Shown here one piece after another: positions 8,551 through 17,178 of a stretch of 64,000 nt of DNA. Every line of letters begins with the position of its first letter. Within the stretch, counting starts at the first letter, position 1. The stretch is taken from contig JBMOQP010000031.1 in NCBI GenBank assembly GCA_049322715.1, forward strand, positions 8,089-72,088. The letters run 5' to 3'. A program made the position numbers and the translations under genes. The DNA comes from Thiofaba sp049322715 (GTDB lineage Bacteria > Pseudomonadota > Gammaproteobacteria > Halothiobacillales > Halothiobacillaceae). The notes beneath the pieces are model-generated. The model was given only the letters and a program-made list of their open reading frames with translations. It was not told where the DNA came from and made no database searches.

Positions 8551-9432
8551 TCAGCCGCCCTTGACCTGGGCCATGACTTCGGCAGCAAAGTCGGTCTGCT
8601 GCTTCTCGATGCCCTCGCCCACCTCGAAGCGGACGAAGCTCTTCACCTCGGCACCGGCCTTCTTCAGCAGGGCGCCGACGGTCATGTCGGGATCCTTGAC
8701 GAACGGCTGGCCGGTCATGGCCACCTCGGCGAGGTACTTCTTGATGCGACCCTCGACCATCTTGGCGATGATCTCGGCCGGCTTGCCGCTCTGGGCCGCC
8801 TGCTCGGAGAAGATCTCTCGCTCTTTCTCGACCAGTTCGGCCGGAACATCGGCTTCGGACACGCACACCGGACGGCTGGCGGCCACGTGCATGGCGACGT
8901 CCTTGGCCAGCTCGGCGTTGCCGCCGGCCATATCGACCAGTACGCCGATGCGCTCGCCGTGACGATAGGCACCGATCACGCCGGTGGTCTCGATGCGGGC
9001 AAAGCGACGCACCTGGATGTTCTCGCCGATCTTGGCGACCAGGGCGGAACGCACGGTGTTCATGTCCTCGCCGCTCGCCATCTTGCAGGCCAGCAGGGCC
9101 TCGACATCGGCCGGTGCGTTCTTGAGGGCGATGCTCGCCACTTCGTTGGCGAACTGAACGAAGTCGTCGCTCTTGGCGACGAAATCGGTCTCGCTGTTGA
9201 TCTCGACCATGGCGGCGCTCTTGCCGTCATCGGCCACGCTGACCACCACCACACCGTCGGCAGCGGTACGACCGGCCTTCTTGTCGGCCTTGGCCATGCC
9301 CTGCTTGCGCATCCACTCGATGGCCGCCTCGATGTCGCCACCGACTTCGGTCAGCGCCTTCTTGCACTCCATCATCCCCGCGCCGGTACGGTCGCGCAGT
9401 TCTTTCACCATGGCCGCAGTAATCGTGCTCAT
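8551..9432 (-). CDS. tsf: Translation elongation factor Ts
   Basis: EF-Ts is the guanine nucleotide exchange factor for EF-Tu. The 293 residues begin with an N-terminal UBA-like domain carrying LRDRTGAGMMECKKAL, the EF-Ts signature, and include ETDFVAKSDDF, the conserved EF-Tu-contacting core (TDFV), and later the coiled-coil subdomain. Length matches gammaproteobacterial EF-Ts. It follows rpsB after an 84-bp gap that contains a terminator-like hairpin. Confidence 0.97.
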   Translation of the reverse strand: MSTITAAMVKELRDRTGAGMMECKKALTEVGGDIEAAIEWMRKQGMAKADKKAGRTAADGVVVVSVADDGKSAAMVEINSETDFVAKSDDFVQFANEVASIALKNAPADVEALLACKMASGEDMNTVRSALVAKIGENIQVRRFARIETTGVIGAYRHGERIGVLVDMAGGNAELAKDVAMHVAASRPVCVSEADVPAELVEKEREIFSEQAAQSGKPAEIIAKMVEGRIKKYLAEVAMTGQPFVKDPDMTVGALLKKAGAEVKSFVRFEVGEGIEKQQTDFAAEVMAQVKGG

Positions 9433-9453
9433 GAACTTTTCCTCGATTCTGAT

Positions 9454-9481
9454 AAAAACAACGGGCCACTAGGACCCGTTG
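9454..9481 (-). terminator. Intrinsic terminator or attenuator between rpsB and tsf
   Basis: Read on the minus strand, CAACGGG and CCCGTTG form a 7-bp stem around a 9-base loop, immediately followed by TTTTTATC. This has the form of a Rho-independent terminator placed after rpsB. Because tsf continues in the same direction with no other obvious promoter, partial read-through is likely, setting the ratio of S2 to EF-Ts. Confidence 0.6.
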
Positions 9482-9516
9482 CAGGATGGATGGCCGCGCC
9501 GATCCGGCGCGCACAC

Positions 9517-10248
9517 TCAGGCAGCGGGTTCGCTCACCTCGACGAAATCATCGCCCGCGACTGTGACGGTTGCCTTGGCCTCGGCCACGGCGTCCGCGGC
9601 GGCGGTGACGTAGAGCTGGATGGCGCGGATGGCGTCATCATTGCCCGGGATCACGTAGTCCACACCCTCGGGGGAGCTGTTGGTATCCACCACGGCCACG
9701 ACCGGAATACCCAGCTTGCGGGCTTCGCTGATGGCGATCTTCTCGTGATCGACATCGATCACGAACAGGACGTCCGGCAGGCGCTCCATGTTCTGGATGC
9801 CACCCAGGCTGCGCTCGAGCTTTTCCATCTCGCGCTGCAGGTCCAGGGCCTCGCGCTTGGTGACGCGCTCGAAGCTGCCATCCTGCGACATGGCCTGCAG
9901 GGACTTCAGGCGACGGACAGACTGCTTGACGGTGCGGAAGTTGGTCATCATGCCGCCGAGCCAGCGGTAGTTGACGAACGGCATGCCGCAGCGCGCGGCC
10001 TGCTCGCCGATGGTCTCGCGGGCGGAGCGCTTGGTACCCACGAACAGGATGCTGCCGCCGTTGCTGGCCACCTTGCCCAGGAAATTCAGTGCCTCATTGA
10101 ACATGGGCACGGTCTTTTCCAGGTTGATGATGTGAATCTTGTTGCGGTCGCCGAAGATGTACGGCGCCATCTGCGGGTTCCAGTAGCGGGTCTGGTGGCC
10201 GAAGTGGACACCGGCCTCCAGCATTTGACGCATGCTGACTTGAGCCAT
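9517..10248 (-). CDS. rpsB: 30S ribosomal protein S2
   Basis: S2 is the last major protein to join the small subunit. The 243 residues start MAQVSMRQMLEAGVHFGHQTRYWNP-like, the standard S2 N terminus, and contain FVGTKRSARE, NYRWLGGMMTNF and PDVLFVIDVDHEKIAI. I chose the ATG at 10248, which has AGGAG with 8-base spacing; the open frame continues upstream but only through the leader. A long leader precedes it, typical of autoregulated rpsB. Confidence 0.98.
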   Translation of the reverse strand: MAQVSMRQMLEAGVHFGHQTRYWNPQMAPYIFGDRNKIHIINLEKTVPMFNEALNFLGKVASNGGSILFVGTKRSARETIGEQAARCGMPFVNYRWLGGMMTNFRTVKQSVRRLKSLQAMSQDGSFERVTKREALDLQREMEKLERSLGGIQNMERLPDVLFVIDVDHEKIAISEARKLGIPVVAVVDTNSSPEGVDYVIPGNDDAIRAIQLYVTAAADAVAEAKATVTVAGDDFVEVSEPAA

Positions 10249-10457
10249 TTCTTTAACTCCTCTTGGGGTTGGGCCTCCGCGCACCCCGTCGGCGACCTGC
10301 GGACCCGGAATGGAACATCGGGCTTGCAAGGCACCCCGCCGATCAGGTGACGATGCGCGTGTGGATTAGGGTTTGCCGTCGCGGCCATCCGCGCGGCGCG
10401 AGCATTTAACCACAAATCCGGATGCGGCGCCACGGCCACATCCTTCACGGAGGCAGC
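10249..10457 (-). promoter_or_regulatory. rpsB leader and rpsB-purB divergent intergenic region
   Basis: About 210 bp separate the divergent rpsB and purB reading frames. On the rpsB side the sequence has two similar GC-rich blocks, GGCGGGGTGCCTTGC and GACGGGGTGCGCGG, before the ribosome-binding site. Autoregulatory S2-binding leaders are known upstream of rpsB in many proteobacteria, so this is a plausible place for one. I could not identify the motif with certainty or fix the promoter; a weak TTAAAT box is present near 10405-10410 on the minus strand. Confidence 0.35.
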
Positions 10458-10517
10458 ATGCTAAACTCGCCGACCAGTATCCACATGCAAATGCACAGAC
10501 TGAACGAGCCCACGCCG

Positions 10518-11891
10518 ATGACCCACGCACTCTCCCCCCTGACCGCCCTTTCGCCCTCCGATGGACGTTATGCCGACAAGGCCGAAGAGCTGCGCCCCAT
10601 CTTCAGCGAATACGGGCTGATCCGTCATCGCGTGATGGTCGAGGTGCGCTGGCTGCAGGCGCTGGCCCGCCACCCCGGCATCACCGAGGTCCCGGCCCTG
10701 TCCGAGCACGCCAGCCACGTGCTGGACAACATCGTCGAGCACTTCTCCCTCGAGGATGCGCAGCGGGTCAAGAACATCGAGCGCACCACCAACCACGACG
10801 TGAAGGCGGTGGAGTACTTCCTCAAGGAGAAGGTGCAGAACAACGCGGAGCTCGAGGCCATCGCCGAGTTCTTCCACTTTGCCTGCACCTCCGAGGACAT
10901 CAACAACCTCTCCTATGCCCTCATGCTGCGAGAGGGGCGCGGCCAGGCGCTGCTGCCGCGCATCGACGGCATCCTCAAGACCCTGCGCGACATGGCGCAC
11001 GACCTGGCCGACGCCCCGCTGCTCTCCCGCACCCACGGCCAGCCAGCCTCCCCGTCCACCATGGGCAAGGAGTTCGCCAACGTCGCCTACCGCGTCAAGC
11101 GCCAGCGCGAGCAGCTGGCGCAGGTCGAGATCCTCGGCAAGATCAACGGCGCGGTCGGCAACTACAACGCCCACCTCGCCGCCTACCCGGACGTCGACTG
11201 GCCGGCACTGGCCCGCGATTTCGTCGAGAGCCTGGGCCTGACCTGGAACCCCTACACCATCCAGATCGAGCCGCACGACTACATCGCCGAGTACTCCGAC
11301 GCGCTGGTGCGCCTGAACACCGTGCTGATCGACTTCGCCCGCGACGTGTGGGGCTACATCGCCCTCGGCCACTTCAAGCAGCGCACCGTGGCCGGCGAGG
11401 TGGGCTCCTCCACCATGCCGCACAAGGTCAATCCGATCGACTTCGAGAATGCCGAGGGCAACCTCGGCATTGCCAACGCGCTGCTCACCCACTTCGCGCA
11501 GAAGCTGCCGATCTCGCGCTGGCAGCGCGACCTGACCGATTCGACCGTGCTGCGCGCCCTCGGCCTCGCGCTGGCCCACTGCACCATCGCCTACCAGTCG
11601 CTGGCCAAGGGCCTCGGCAAGCTCGAGGCCAACCGCGACGGCATGCTGGCCGAGCTGGACGCCAACTGGGAGGTGCTGGGCGAGGCGGTGCAGACCGTCA
11701 TGCGCCGCCACGGCATCGAGCAGCCGTATGAGAAACTCAAGGAGCTGACCCGCGGCAAGCGTGTCGACGGCGCCGCCATGCGCGACTTCATCGAGCGGCT
11801 GGATATCCCTCGCGAGGCGAAGGACCGCCTGCTGGCCATGAGCCCGGCCAGCTACGTCGGCAACGCCGAACAGCAGGCCCGCGCCATCTGA
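10518..11891 (+). CDS. purB: Adenylosuccinate lyase PurB
   Basis: PurB catalyses two beta-eliminations in purine synthesis: SAICAR to AICAR, and adenylosuccinate to AMP. The 457-residue product begins THALSPLTALSPSDGRYADK, the usual N terminus, and carries TTNHDVKAVEYFLKE, the TSEDINN segment, THGQPASPSTMGKE and the signature GSSTMPHKVNPIDFEN with the flexible catalytic Ser loop. An upstream in-frame ATG at 10458 has a better ribosome-binding site (GGAGG) but short spacing and would add 20 non-conserved residues, so the start is not settled. purA, guaA, guaB and purF lie elsewhere in the window. Confidence 0.96.
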   Translation: MTHALSPLTALSPSDGRYADKAEELRPIFSEYGLIRHRVMVEVRWLQALARHPGITEVPALSEHASHVLDNIVEHFSLEDAQRVKNIERTTNHDVKAVEYFLKEKVQNNAELEAIAEFFHFACTSEDINNLSYALMLREGRGQALLPRIDGILKTLRDMAHDLADAPLLSRTHGQPASPSTMGKEFANVAYRVKRQREQLAQVEILGKINGAVGNYNAHLAAYPDVDWPALARDFVESLGLTWNPYTIQIEPHDYIAEYSDALVRLNTVLIDFARDVWGYIALGHFKQRTVAGEVGSSTMPHKVNPIDFENAEGNLGIANALLTHFAQKLPISRWQRDLTDSTVLRALGLALAHCTIAYQSLAKGLGKLEANRDGMLAELDANWEVLGEAVQTVMRRHGIEQPYEKLKELTRGKRVDGAAMRDFIERLDIPREAKDRLLAMSPASYVGNAEQQARAI

Positions 11892-11893
11892 CC

Positions 11894-13285
11894 ATGGGCA
11901 ACTGGGCCGAGCGACTCGCCGCCAAGCCCCTCCCGGCACTCCGGGACAGCCACGCTCGCCTCTCGCGTCTGGTCGGACGGGAGGACACCAGCAACTGGCA
12001 GATCGAGGACATCCTGCGGCGCGACCCGGCACTGGCCCTCGCCATCCTCGGCGAGACCAACCGCCAGGCGCGCCGCTTCGGCCGGGAGGATGTCGCGACC
12101 TTCGACAGCGCCATCGGCCTGCTCGGACAGGAACGGCTCAAGTCCGTGGTGCACTCCCTGCCCGAGATCTGCACCTCGCTGCTCGACCCCGTCCCCAAGG
12201 CCGGCTTCCTGGCCGCGCTCGCACGCACCCTCGAAGCTGCCCAACAGGCAGAGGACTGGGCCCTCGCCCGGCGCGAGCCGGTCGCGGAACAGCATTTCCA
12301 TGCCGCCTTGCTGTCCGGCACGCCCGAGCTCGCGCTATGGCTCGAGGCGCCCGAGGTGGCGGCACAGGCCTACATGCTCGGCCAGACGCGGGGTATCCCG
12401 ATCGACCAGGCCCTGAGCCTGGTGATCGAGGAGGACTGGCCGGCCGTCTGCGCCCGATTGGTGGAGCCCTGGGGACTGCCCGCCCTGCTTGGCGAGGTAT
12501 GGAGCGCCTCGGACGAGGTATCGGCGCAGGCCCATGGGATCCGCCTGACCCGCGCGCTGGCGGAGCGCGTCGCCCATGGCTGGCACACGGAGGCAAGCCA
12601 GGCCCTGCGCCCCGCGATTGCGGACCATCTGGCGCTGGACGAGGCGATGGCGTGGGGCCGATGCCAGCGCACCGCCGTCCGTGGCGCCACCGCACTCCTC
12701 GCCGCAGGCATGCGCCCCAGCGCCTTCACCCTTGCCGCCGCGGATGGCAGCCCCTGGCCGTTCGATGCTCCGCTTGCCCCGCCGCCCCCGGCACGCCCCT
12801 CGCCGGCCCAGGCCCTGCGCGACGGTCTGTCCGGTCTGCAGGGCAGCAATGCACTCCTGCAACAGCTGCTCAAGCACCTGCGCGCCGAGCTCGGGCTCGG
12901 GCGCCTGGTGCTGATGATGCTGAATGCCGAGCACTGCCAACTCGAGGCGCGCTTCGCGGTCGGCATCCCGGCGCAGGATCCCTTGCGCGGCCTGAGCGTC
13001 CCGTTGAGCAGTGGCGACCTGTTCAGCGCGCTGCTCAACAAGCACCAGCCGCTCTGGCTGCATGCCGCCAATCGCACGGCCTTTCTACCCAGGCTGCCAG
13101 AGGAGGCGCGCGCGCCACTCGCCCTGACCGATACCTTCATCAGCCCCCTGCGCATCGACGACAAGCCGCTCGGCCTGCTGCTCGCCCAGCGCCCCATCGA
13201 CGCCCCGGCCCTGACCGCCGAGGATTTCCGCCTGTTCAACGCCCTGCAGGCGATTGCCCACGAGGCCCTCAATCCGCCCGGCTAG
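11894..13285 (+). CDS. HDOD-domain protein with C-terminal GAF-like region
   Basis: The 463 residues start two bases after the purB stop, so they are probably cotranscribed with purB. The first ~240 residues resemble the HDOD signalling domain: a helical region with IEDILRRDPALALAILGETN, then DSAIGLLGQERLKSVV, the place of the conserved AIxxLGxxxL motif. No intact HD metal-binding pairs are visible, as usual for HDOD proteins. After a Pro-rich linker (about 295-305) the C-terminal ~155 residues (LSGLQGSNALLQQLLKHLRA onward) look like a GAF sensor domain. The function is unknown; a role in signalling or motility control is inferred from the family only. The stop overlaps the convergent queG by 17 bp. 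Confidence 0.7.
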   Translation: MGNWAERLAAKPLPALRDSHARLSRLVGREDTSNWQIEDILRRDPALALAILGETNRQARRFGREDVATFDSAIGLLGQERLKSVVHSLPEICTSLLDPVPKAGFLAALARTLEAAQQAEDWALARREPVAEQHFHAALLSGTPELALWLEAPEVAAQAYMLGQTRGIPIDQALSLVIEEDWPAVCARLVEPWGLPALLGEVWSASDEVSAQAHGIRLTRALAERVAHGWHTEASQALRPAIADHLALDEAMAWGRCQRTAVRGATALLAAGMRPSAFTLAAADGSPWPFDAPLAPPPPARPSPAQALRDGLSGLQGSNALLQQLLKHLRAELGLGRLVLMMLNAEHCQLEARFAVGIPAQDPLRGLSVPLSSGDLFSALLNKHQPLWLHAANRTAFLPRLPEEARAPLALTDTFISPLRIDDKPLGLLLAQRPIDAPALTAEDFRLFNALQAIAHEALNPPG

Positions 13286-14339
13286 CAGCCTGCTGTCGCG
13301 CGATCGCCCAGGCGACATGCTCCGCCACCAGCGGGGAGGCCGCTCCCAGCCCTTGGCGCAGGGCCTCGATGATGGCCGCATCCGGCGGCGCATTGCCCAG
13401 GGCAATGGCGAGGTTGCGCCGCCAGCGCTCGAACCCGATGCGCCGGATGGGCGAGCCCTCGCTACGGCGAAGGAATTCATCCTCGCTCCACCCCCATAGG
13501 TCGAGCAGATCCGGCGCCTCAAGCCCATGACGGGGGGCGAAATCGTTCTCGCCGGTCGGGCGCGCGAAGCGATTCCACGGACAGACCAGCTGGCAGTCGT
13601 CGCAGCCGTAGATGCGGTTGCCCAGCATGGAACGCAACTCGGGCGGAATCGCTCCGGCGTGTTCGATGGTCAGGTAGGAGATGCAAAGGCGGGCATCCAC
13701 CACCCCTTCGGCCACGATGGCGCGTGTCGGACAGACATCGATGCAGGCCGTGCAGCGCCCGCAGTGGCCTTGGGCGGCGGGCGGGTCGGGCGGCAGGTCG
13801 AGGTCGGTGAACAGTTCACCGAGGAAGAACCACGATCCGGCACCGCGATTGAGAACCAGCGTGTGCTTGCCCTTCCAGCCGAGCCCCGCCTGCTCCGCGA
13901 GTCCGGTCTCGTACACCGGCGCGCTGTCGACGAACACCCGGTGGCCGAACGGACCGATAGCCGCCTCGATGCGCTCCGCGAGGCGCTGAAGCCGGGCACG
14001 CAGAACCTTGTGGTAGTCGCGCCCCAGCGCATAGCGGCTGACATAGCCGAGTCGACCATCCCGCAGCACGCGCGGGGCATCGGCGAGGGCGTCCGGCATG
14101 TAGTCCATGCGCACGCTGATGATGCTGCGCGTGCCTGGCTGCAGCTCCGCGGGGCGCAGGCGCTTGAGGCCATGGCGCGCCATGTAGTCCATCTCGCCGT
14201 GCATGCCGGCGTCCAGCCAACGCACGAAGCCGGCCTCATGCGAGGAAAGATCGGTGGAGGCGATGCCGACCTGCTGGAAGCCGAGTTCCCGGCCCCAGGC
14301 TCTGATGCGCGCGGCAAGATCGGCCGTATCCAGCGTCAC
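13269..14339 (-). CDS. queG: Epoxyqueuosine reductase QueG
   Basis: QueG performs the last step of queuosine synthesis, reducing epoxyqueuosine in tRNA with cobalamin and two [4Fe-4S] clusters. The 356-residue frame contains the N-terminal DUF1730 part (HGEMDYMARH, YALGRDYHKVLR, VDSAPVYET), two ferredoxin motifs CGRCTACIDVCP and CDDCQLVCPWNRF, and a C-terminal HEAT-like repeat region. I chose the GTG at 14339, which gives TLDTADLAARIRAWGRELGF, the expected first helix; it lies 8 bases after the crcB stop. The ribosome-binding site is weak, so coupling to crcB is possible. Confidence 0.93.
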   Translation of the reverse strand: MTLDTADLAARIRAWGRELGFQQVGIASTDLSSHEAGFVRWLDAGMHGEMDYMARHGLKRLRPAELQPGTRSIISVRMDYMPDALADAPRVLRDGRLGYVSRYALGRDYHKVLRARLQRLAERIEAAIGPFGHRVFVDSAPVYETGLAEQAGLGWKGKHTLVLNRGAGSWFFLGELFTDLDLPPDPPAAQGHCGRCTACIDVCPTRAIVAEGVVDARLCISYLTIEHAGAIPPELRSMLGNRIYGCDDCQLVCPWNRFARPTGENDFAPRHGLEAPDLLDLWGWSEDEFLRRSEGSPIRRIGFERWRRNLAIALGNAPPDAAIIEALRQGLGAASPLVAEHVAWAIARQQAASRAD

Positions 14340-14347
14340 GGGGCAGC

Positions 14348-14722
14348 TCAGAGGCGTTCCGCGGCCACCATGCCGAGGCGGGCGGCGAGCAGGCACAGGG
14401 CGACGCTCGCCACGATGTAGGCGCCTGCCTTGAGCCAGGCGCCCTTCTCGATCAGGTAAAGGGCATCGACGCTGAAGGCGGAGAAGGTGGTGAAGGCCCC
14501 GAGGAAGCCGGTGAGGACGACGGCGCGCCACTCCACCGGCCAGTTCAGGCGGCTGAGGAGGAACACCGCGAGGAACCCCATCAGGGCCGAGCCCACGATG
14601 TTGACGATCAGCGTTCCCCAGGGAAAGCCGCGACCGAGCTGCTGGGCAAGCCAGACCGTGAGGCCGTAGCGAGCCATCGCGCCGAGGGCGCCAGCCGCGC
14701 CGAGGGCCAGCCAGAACTTCAC
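14348..14722 (-). CDS. crcB: Fluoride exporter CrcB (Fluc)
   Basis: This is a small dual-topology channel that exports fluoride. The 124 residues have four hydrophobic helices and the family motifs GALGAMARYGL near the N terminus, TLIVNIVGSALMG and the fluoride-path segment GFLGAFTTFSAFSVD. A single gene, rather than a tandem pair, implies a homodimer. There is only a 12-bp gap to the upstream cytochrome gene and I see no fluoride riboswitch, so expression is probably that of the operon. Confidence 0.93.
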   Translation of the reverse strand: MKFWLALGAAGALGAMARYGLTVWLAQQLGRGFPWGTLIVNIVGSALMGFLAVFLLSRLNWPVEWRAVVLTGFLGAFTTFSAFSVDALYLIEKGAWLKAGAYIVASVALCLLAARLGMVAAERL

Positions 14723-14734
14723 TCTCCCGCCCCG

Positions 14735-15160
14735 TCAGTCAGGGAGACGGTAGCGGGCGTGGCACTGGATGCAGTTCTGCATCACCCCGCCCAGCTGCTC
14801 GAGGCTCAGGCGCACATCACCCACCTCGAGCGCATCCATGGCGAGCTGGTCGAAAGCCATGTGGGTCGCCCCCCCCAGTTCGCGGAACGCCTCGGGCAGC
14901 GCCTTGCCCAGCCCCGGGGGGGCAGCCACCGGCGCGGCCCGGCCGGACAACCGCGCCATCTTTGCCACCGCCTCGAAATCCTGCCGAGCCAGCCCCTCCT
15001 GGATACCCTGAAGGCTCACCAGGAAGCCCCGCATCTCCATCCGCACGTGCTCGGCCTGCTCTGGGCTAAGCTTCAGCATCTCGCGCACCGGGGCCTCCGC
15101 TGCCTGGACAGCAGGAATCCCCATCAAGGCCAGGACGAGGCTGGCGACTCGGTTATTCAC
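14735..15160 (-). CDS. Small periplasmic c-type cytochrome, cytochrome c'-like
   Basis: The 141 residues have a signal peptide (1-20, ending VQA) and a single CIQCH heme-binding motif close to the C terminus (QNCIQCHARYRLPD). The remainder is predicted mostly helical. A four-helix protein with a C-terminal CxxCH is the arrangement of the cytochrome c' family, although the usual N-terminal Met and Arg ligand pattern is not obvious. Its start overlaps the end of rarA by 8 bp. Electron partner and function are unknown; the location between a DNA-repair ATPase and a fluoride channel gives no clue. Confidence 0.75.
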   Translation of the reverse strand: MNNRVASLVLALMGIPAVQAAEAPVREMLKLSPEQAEHVRMEMRGFLVSLQGIQEGLARQDFEAVAKMARLSGRAAPVAAPPGLGKALPEAFRELGGATHMAFDQLAMDALEVGDVRLSLEQLGGVMQNCIQCHARYRLPD

Positions 15161-16493
15161 GGGGTTCTCCTTTTGTTGATCGCCGGGCCTGCATGTTGAG
15201 CGCCCGCAAATGGTCGAGCTTGTCCTTGAGCTTGATCTCGAGGCCGCGCTCCACCGGCTGATAGTACCGCCTTCCCAAAAGCTCGTCAGGCAGGTAGACC
15301 TCGCCGGCGGCGAAGGCCTCCGGTTCGTCGTGCGCGTAGCGGTAGCCCTTGCCGTAGTCGAGCTGCTTCATCAGCTTCGTGGGAGCATTGCGCAGGTGCA
15401 TCGGCACCTCGAGGCTGCCCAGCTCGCGGGCGTCCTTCATCGCCGCCTTGTAAGCCATGTAGGCCGCATTGCTCTTGGGCGCCAGCGCGAGGTAGAGGGT
15501 TGCCTGAGCCAGGGCCAGCTCGCCCTCGGGCGTGCCCAGGCGCTGGTAGGTCTCCCATGCCTCCAGAGTCAGGCCGAGGGCGCGGGGGTCGGCATTGCCG
15601 ATGTCCTCGGAGGCCACCCGCACCAGCCGGCGGGCGATGTATTCGGGATCGGCACCGCCGTCCAGCATGCGCGCCAGCCAGTAGAGCGCGGCATCTGGAT
15701 CGGAACCGCGCAGGGACTTGTGCAGCACCGAGATCTGGTCGTAGAAGTAGTCCCCGCCGTGGTCGAAGCGGCGCGGAGCCTGCTCGGCCACCTGTTCCAG
15801 CACCGCGTCGTCGATCACGCCATGCTCGGCAAGGTCGGCCGCCATCTCCAGCATGTTGAGGGCGCGCCGCGCATCGCCGTCGGCGGCGTGGGCAAGCCTG
15901 AGCAGGGCCGCATCGTCGGCTTTGAGGCCGCGTTCGCCAAGACCGCGCTCGTGGTCATCGAGCGCACGACGCAGCAGGCTGGCCAGCGCTTCCGCGTCCA
16001 GCGGCTTGAGCACGTAGGTGCGCAGGCGGGAGAGCAGCGCGTTGTTGAGGGCGAAGGAAGGATTCTCCGTGGTCGCCCCCACCAGCGCGATCACGCCCGC
16101 CTCGACGTGCGGCAGGAAGGCGTCCTGCTGGGCCTTGTTGAAGCGGTGCACCTCGTCGACGAACAGCAGGGTCGGACGCCCTTCATCCGCCGCGAACACG
16201 CGCGCCTGCTCGACGGCCTCGCGCACCTCCTTGACCCCGGCCAGCACGGCGGACAGGGTGAGGAAGCGCGCGTTGACGCTGTCGGCGATCAGGCGGGCCA
16301 GGGTGGTCTTGCCGGTGCCGGGCGGCCCCCAGAACAGCATGGAATGGAGATGGCCGGCATCCAGGGCGCGGCGCAGGGGCCGGCCCGGATCAAGCAGATG
16401 GCGCTGGCCGACCATCTCGGCCAGGGTGCGCGGCCGCATGCGGTCCGCGAGCGGACGCCAGGGCGGGGCGTCCTGGCTGAACAGGTCCGCCAT
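15153..16493 (-). CDS. rarA: Replication-associated recombination ATPase RarA (MgsA)
   Basis: RarA is a clamp-loader-like AAA+ ATPase acting at stalled replication forks. The 446 residues include LADRMRPRTLAEMVGQRHL at the N terminus, Walker A GPPGTGKTTLARLIA, Walker B LLFVDEVHRFNKAQQDAFLP, the sensor region VGATTENPSFALNNALLSR, and the C-terminal tetramerisation domain with DPDAALYWLARMLDGGADPEYIARRLVR. The start lies 4 bp after the lolA stop. The ftsK-lolA-rarA order is typical of Gammaproteobacteria. Confidence 0.96.
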   Translation of the reverse strand: MADLFSQDAPPWRPLADRMRPRTLAEMVGQRHLLDPGRPLRRALDAGHLHSMLFWGPPGTGKTTLARLIADSVNARFLTLSAVLAGVKEVREAVEQARVFAADEGRPTLLFVDEVHRFNKAQQDAFLPHVEAGVIALVGATTENPSFALNNALLSRLRTYVLKPLDAEALASLLRRALDDHERGLGERGLKADDAALLRLAHAADGDARRALNMLEMAADLAEHGVIDDAVLEQVAEQAPRRFDHGGDYFYDQISVLHKSLRGSDPDAALYWLARMLDGGADPEYIARRLVRVASEDIGNADPRALGLTLEAWETYQRLGTPEGELALAQATLYLALAPKSNAAYMAYKAAMKDARELGSLEVPMHLRNAPTKLMKQLDYGKGYRYAHDEPEAFAAGEVYLPDELLGRRYYQPVERGLEIKLKDKLDHLRALNMQARRSTKGEPRE

Positions 16494-16497
16494 GCCC

Positions 16498-17115
16498 TTA
16501 CTTCAACGCCCGCACCACGTCCACGCCGGCTGGTGGACTGAAGCGGAAGCGCTCGTCGGCAAGCTGCGGGTTAAGGCGCATGGATGAGAACTCGATCAGG
16601 GTGATCTGACCGAAGGCGTCGGTCAGTTGCATGCGTGCCAGCATGCGCTCGCGGAAGGCGAACTTGACCTCGCGGAAGTCCGCCGCCTCCCCGCGCGGCT
16701 TCAATTCAACCCAGTCCATCCCCTGGTCCCGGCCGAGCTCGGTGAGGGTGAATTCATCCTCCAGCGGGCGATTCTCCATCAGCAGCATGATCGGGGCCTG
16801 CCCCAGCGCCTGGCGCAGCGGCTTCTCGGTCGCCTGGTCGAGATCCTGGTCGTAGACCCACAGCGATGAGCCGTCCGCCACCAGCTCCTGGTGGTAGGGC
16901 TCGCTGTACACCCAGCGGAAGCGACCGGGACGCGCGAGTTCGAGGGTACCGCTGGCGCGTTGGGTCTCCCGACGATCGGCGTTGTACTGGATCTGGACGA
17001 ACTGCCCCTGCAGGGTCTTCATCTCCTTGAGGAAACCGTCGAGGCTGTCGAGCCCCTCGCCCGCCTGGGCCAGAAGGGGAAGCGAGGCGAAGAGCAGAAC
17101 GATCCAACGAAGCAT
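16498..17115 (-). CDS. lolA: Outer-membrane lipoprotein carrier protein LolA
   Basis: LolA shuttles lipoproteins from the LolCDE transporter to LolB across the periplasm. The 205 residues have a signal peptide (about 1-18, ending LAQA), then LDSLDGFLKEMKTLQGQFVQ, the usual first strand and helix. They also contain RPGRFRWVYSEPYHQELVADG, including the conserved Arg of the closed-lid form, and LWVYDQDLDQ. It is 63 bp downstream of ftsK and 4 bp ahead of rarA. Confidence 0.95.
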   Translation of the reverse strand: MLRWIVLLFASLPLLAQAGEGLDSLDGFLKEMKTLQGQFVQIQYNADRRETQRASGTLELARPGRFRWVYSEPYHQELVADGSSLWVYDQDLDQATEKPLRQALGQAPIMLLMENRPLEDEFTLTELGRDQGMDWVELKPRGEAADFREVKFAFRERMLARMQLTDAFGQITLIEFSSMRLNPQLADERFRFSPPAGVDVVRALK

Positions 17116-17178
17116 GGGAGATTTCCGGTAGAAAATGCGGAGGATTGGACGCCAGGACAGGGAGGCAGTTCAACCGTC

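Noticed and set aside
14723..14734. Possible fluoride riboswitch ahead of crcB
   Set aside because: Only 12 bases separate crcB from the upstream gene; there is no room for the aptamer.
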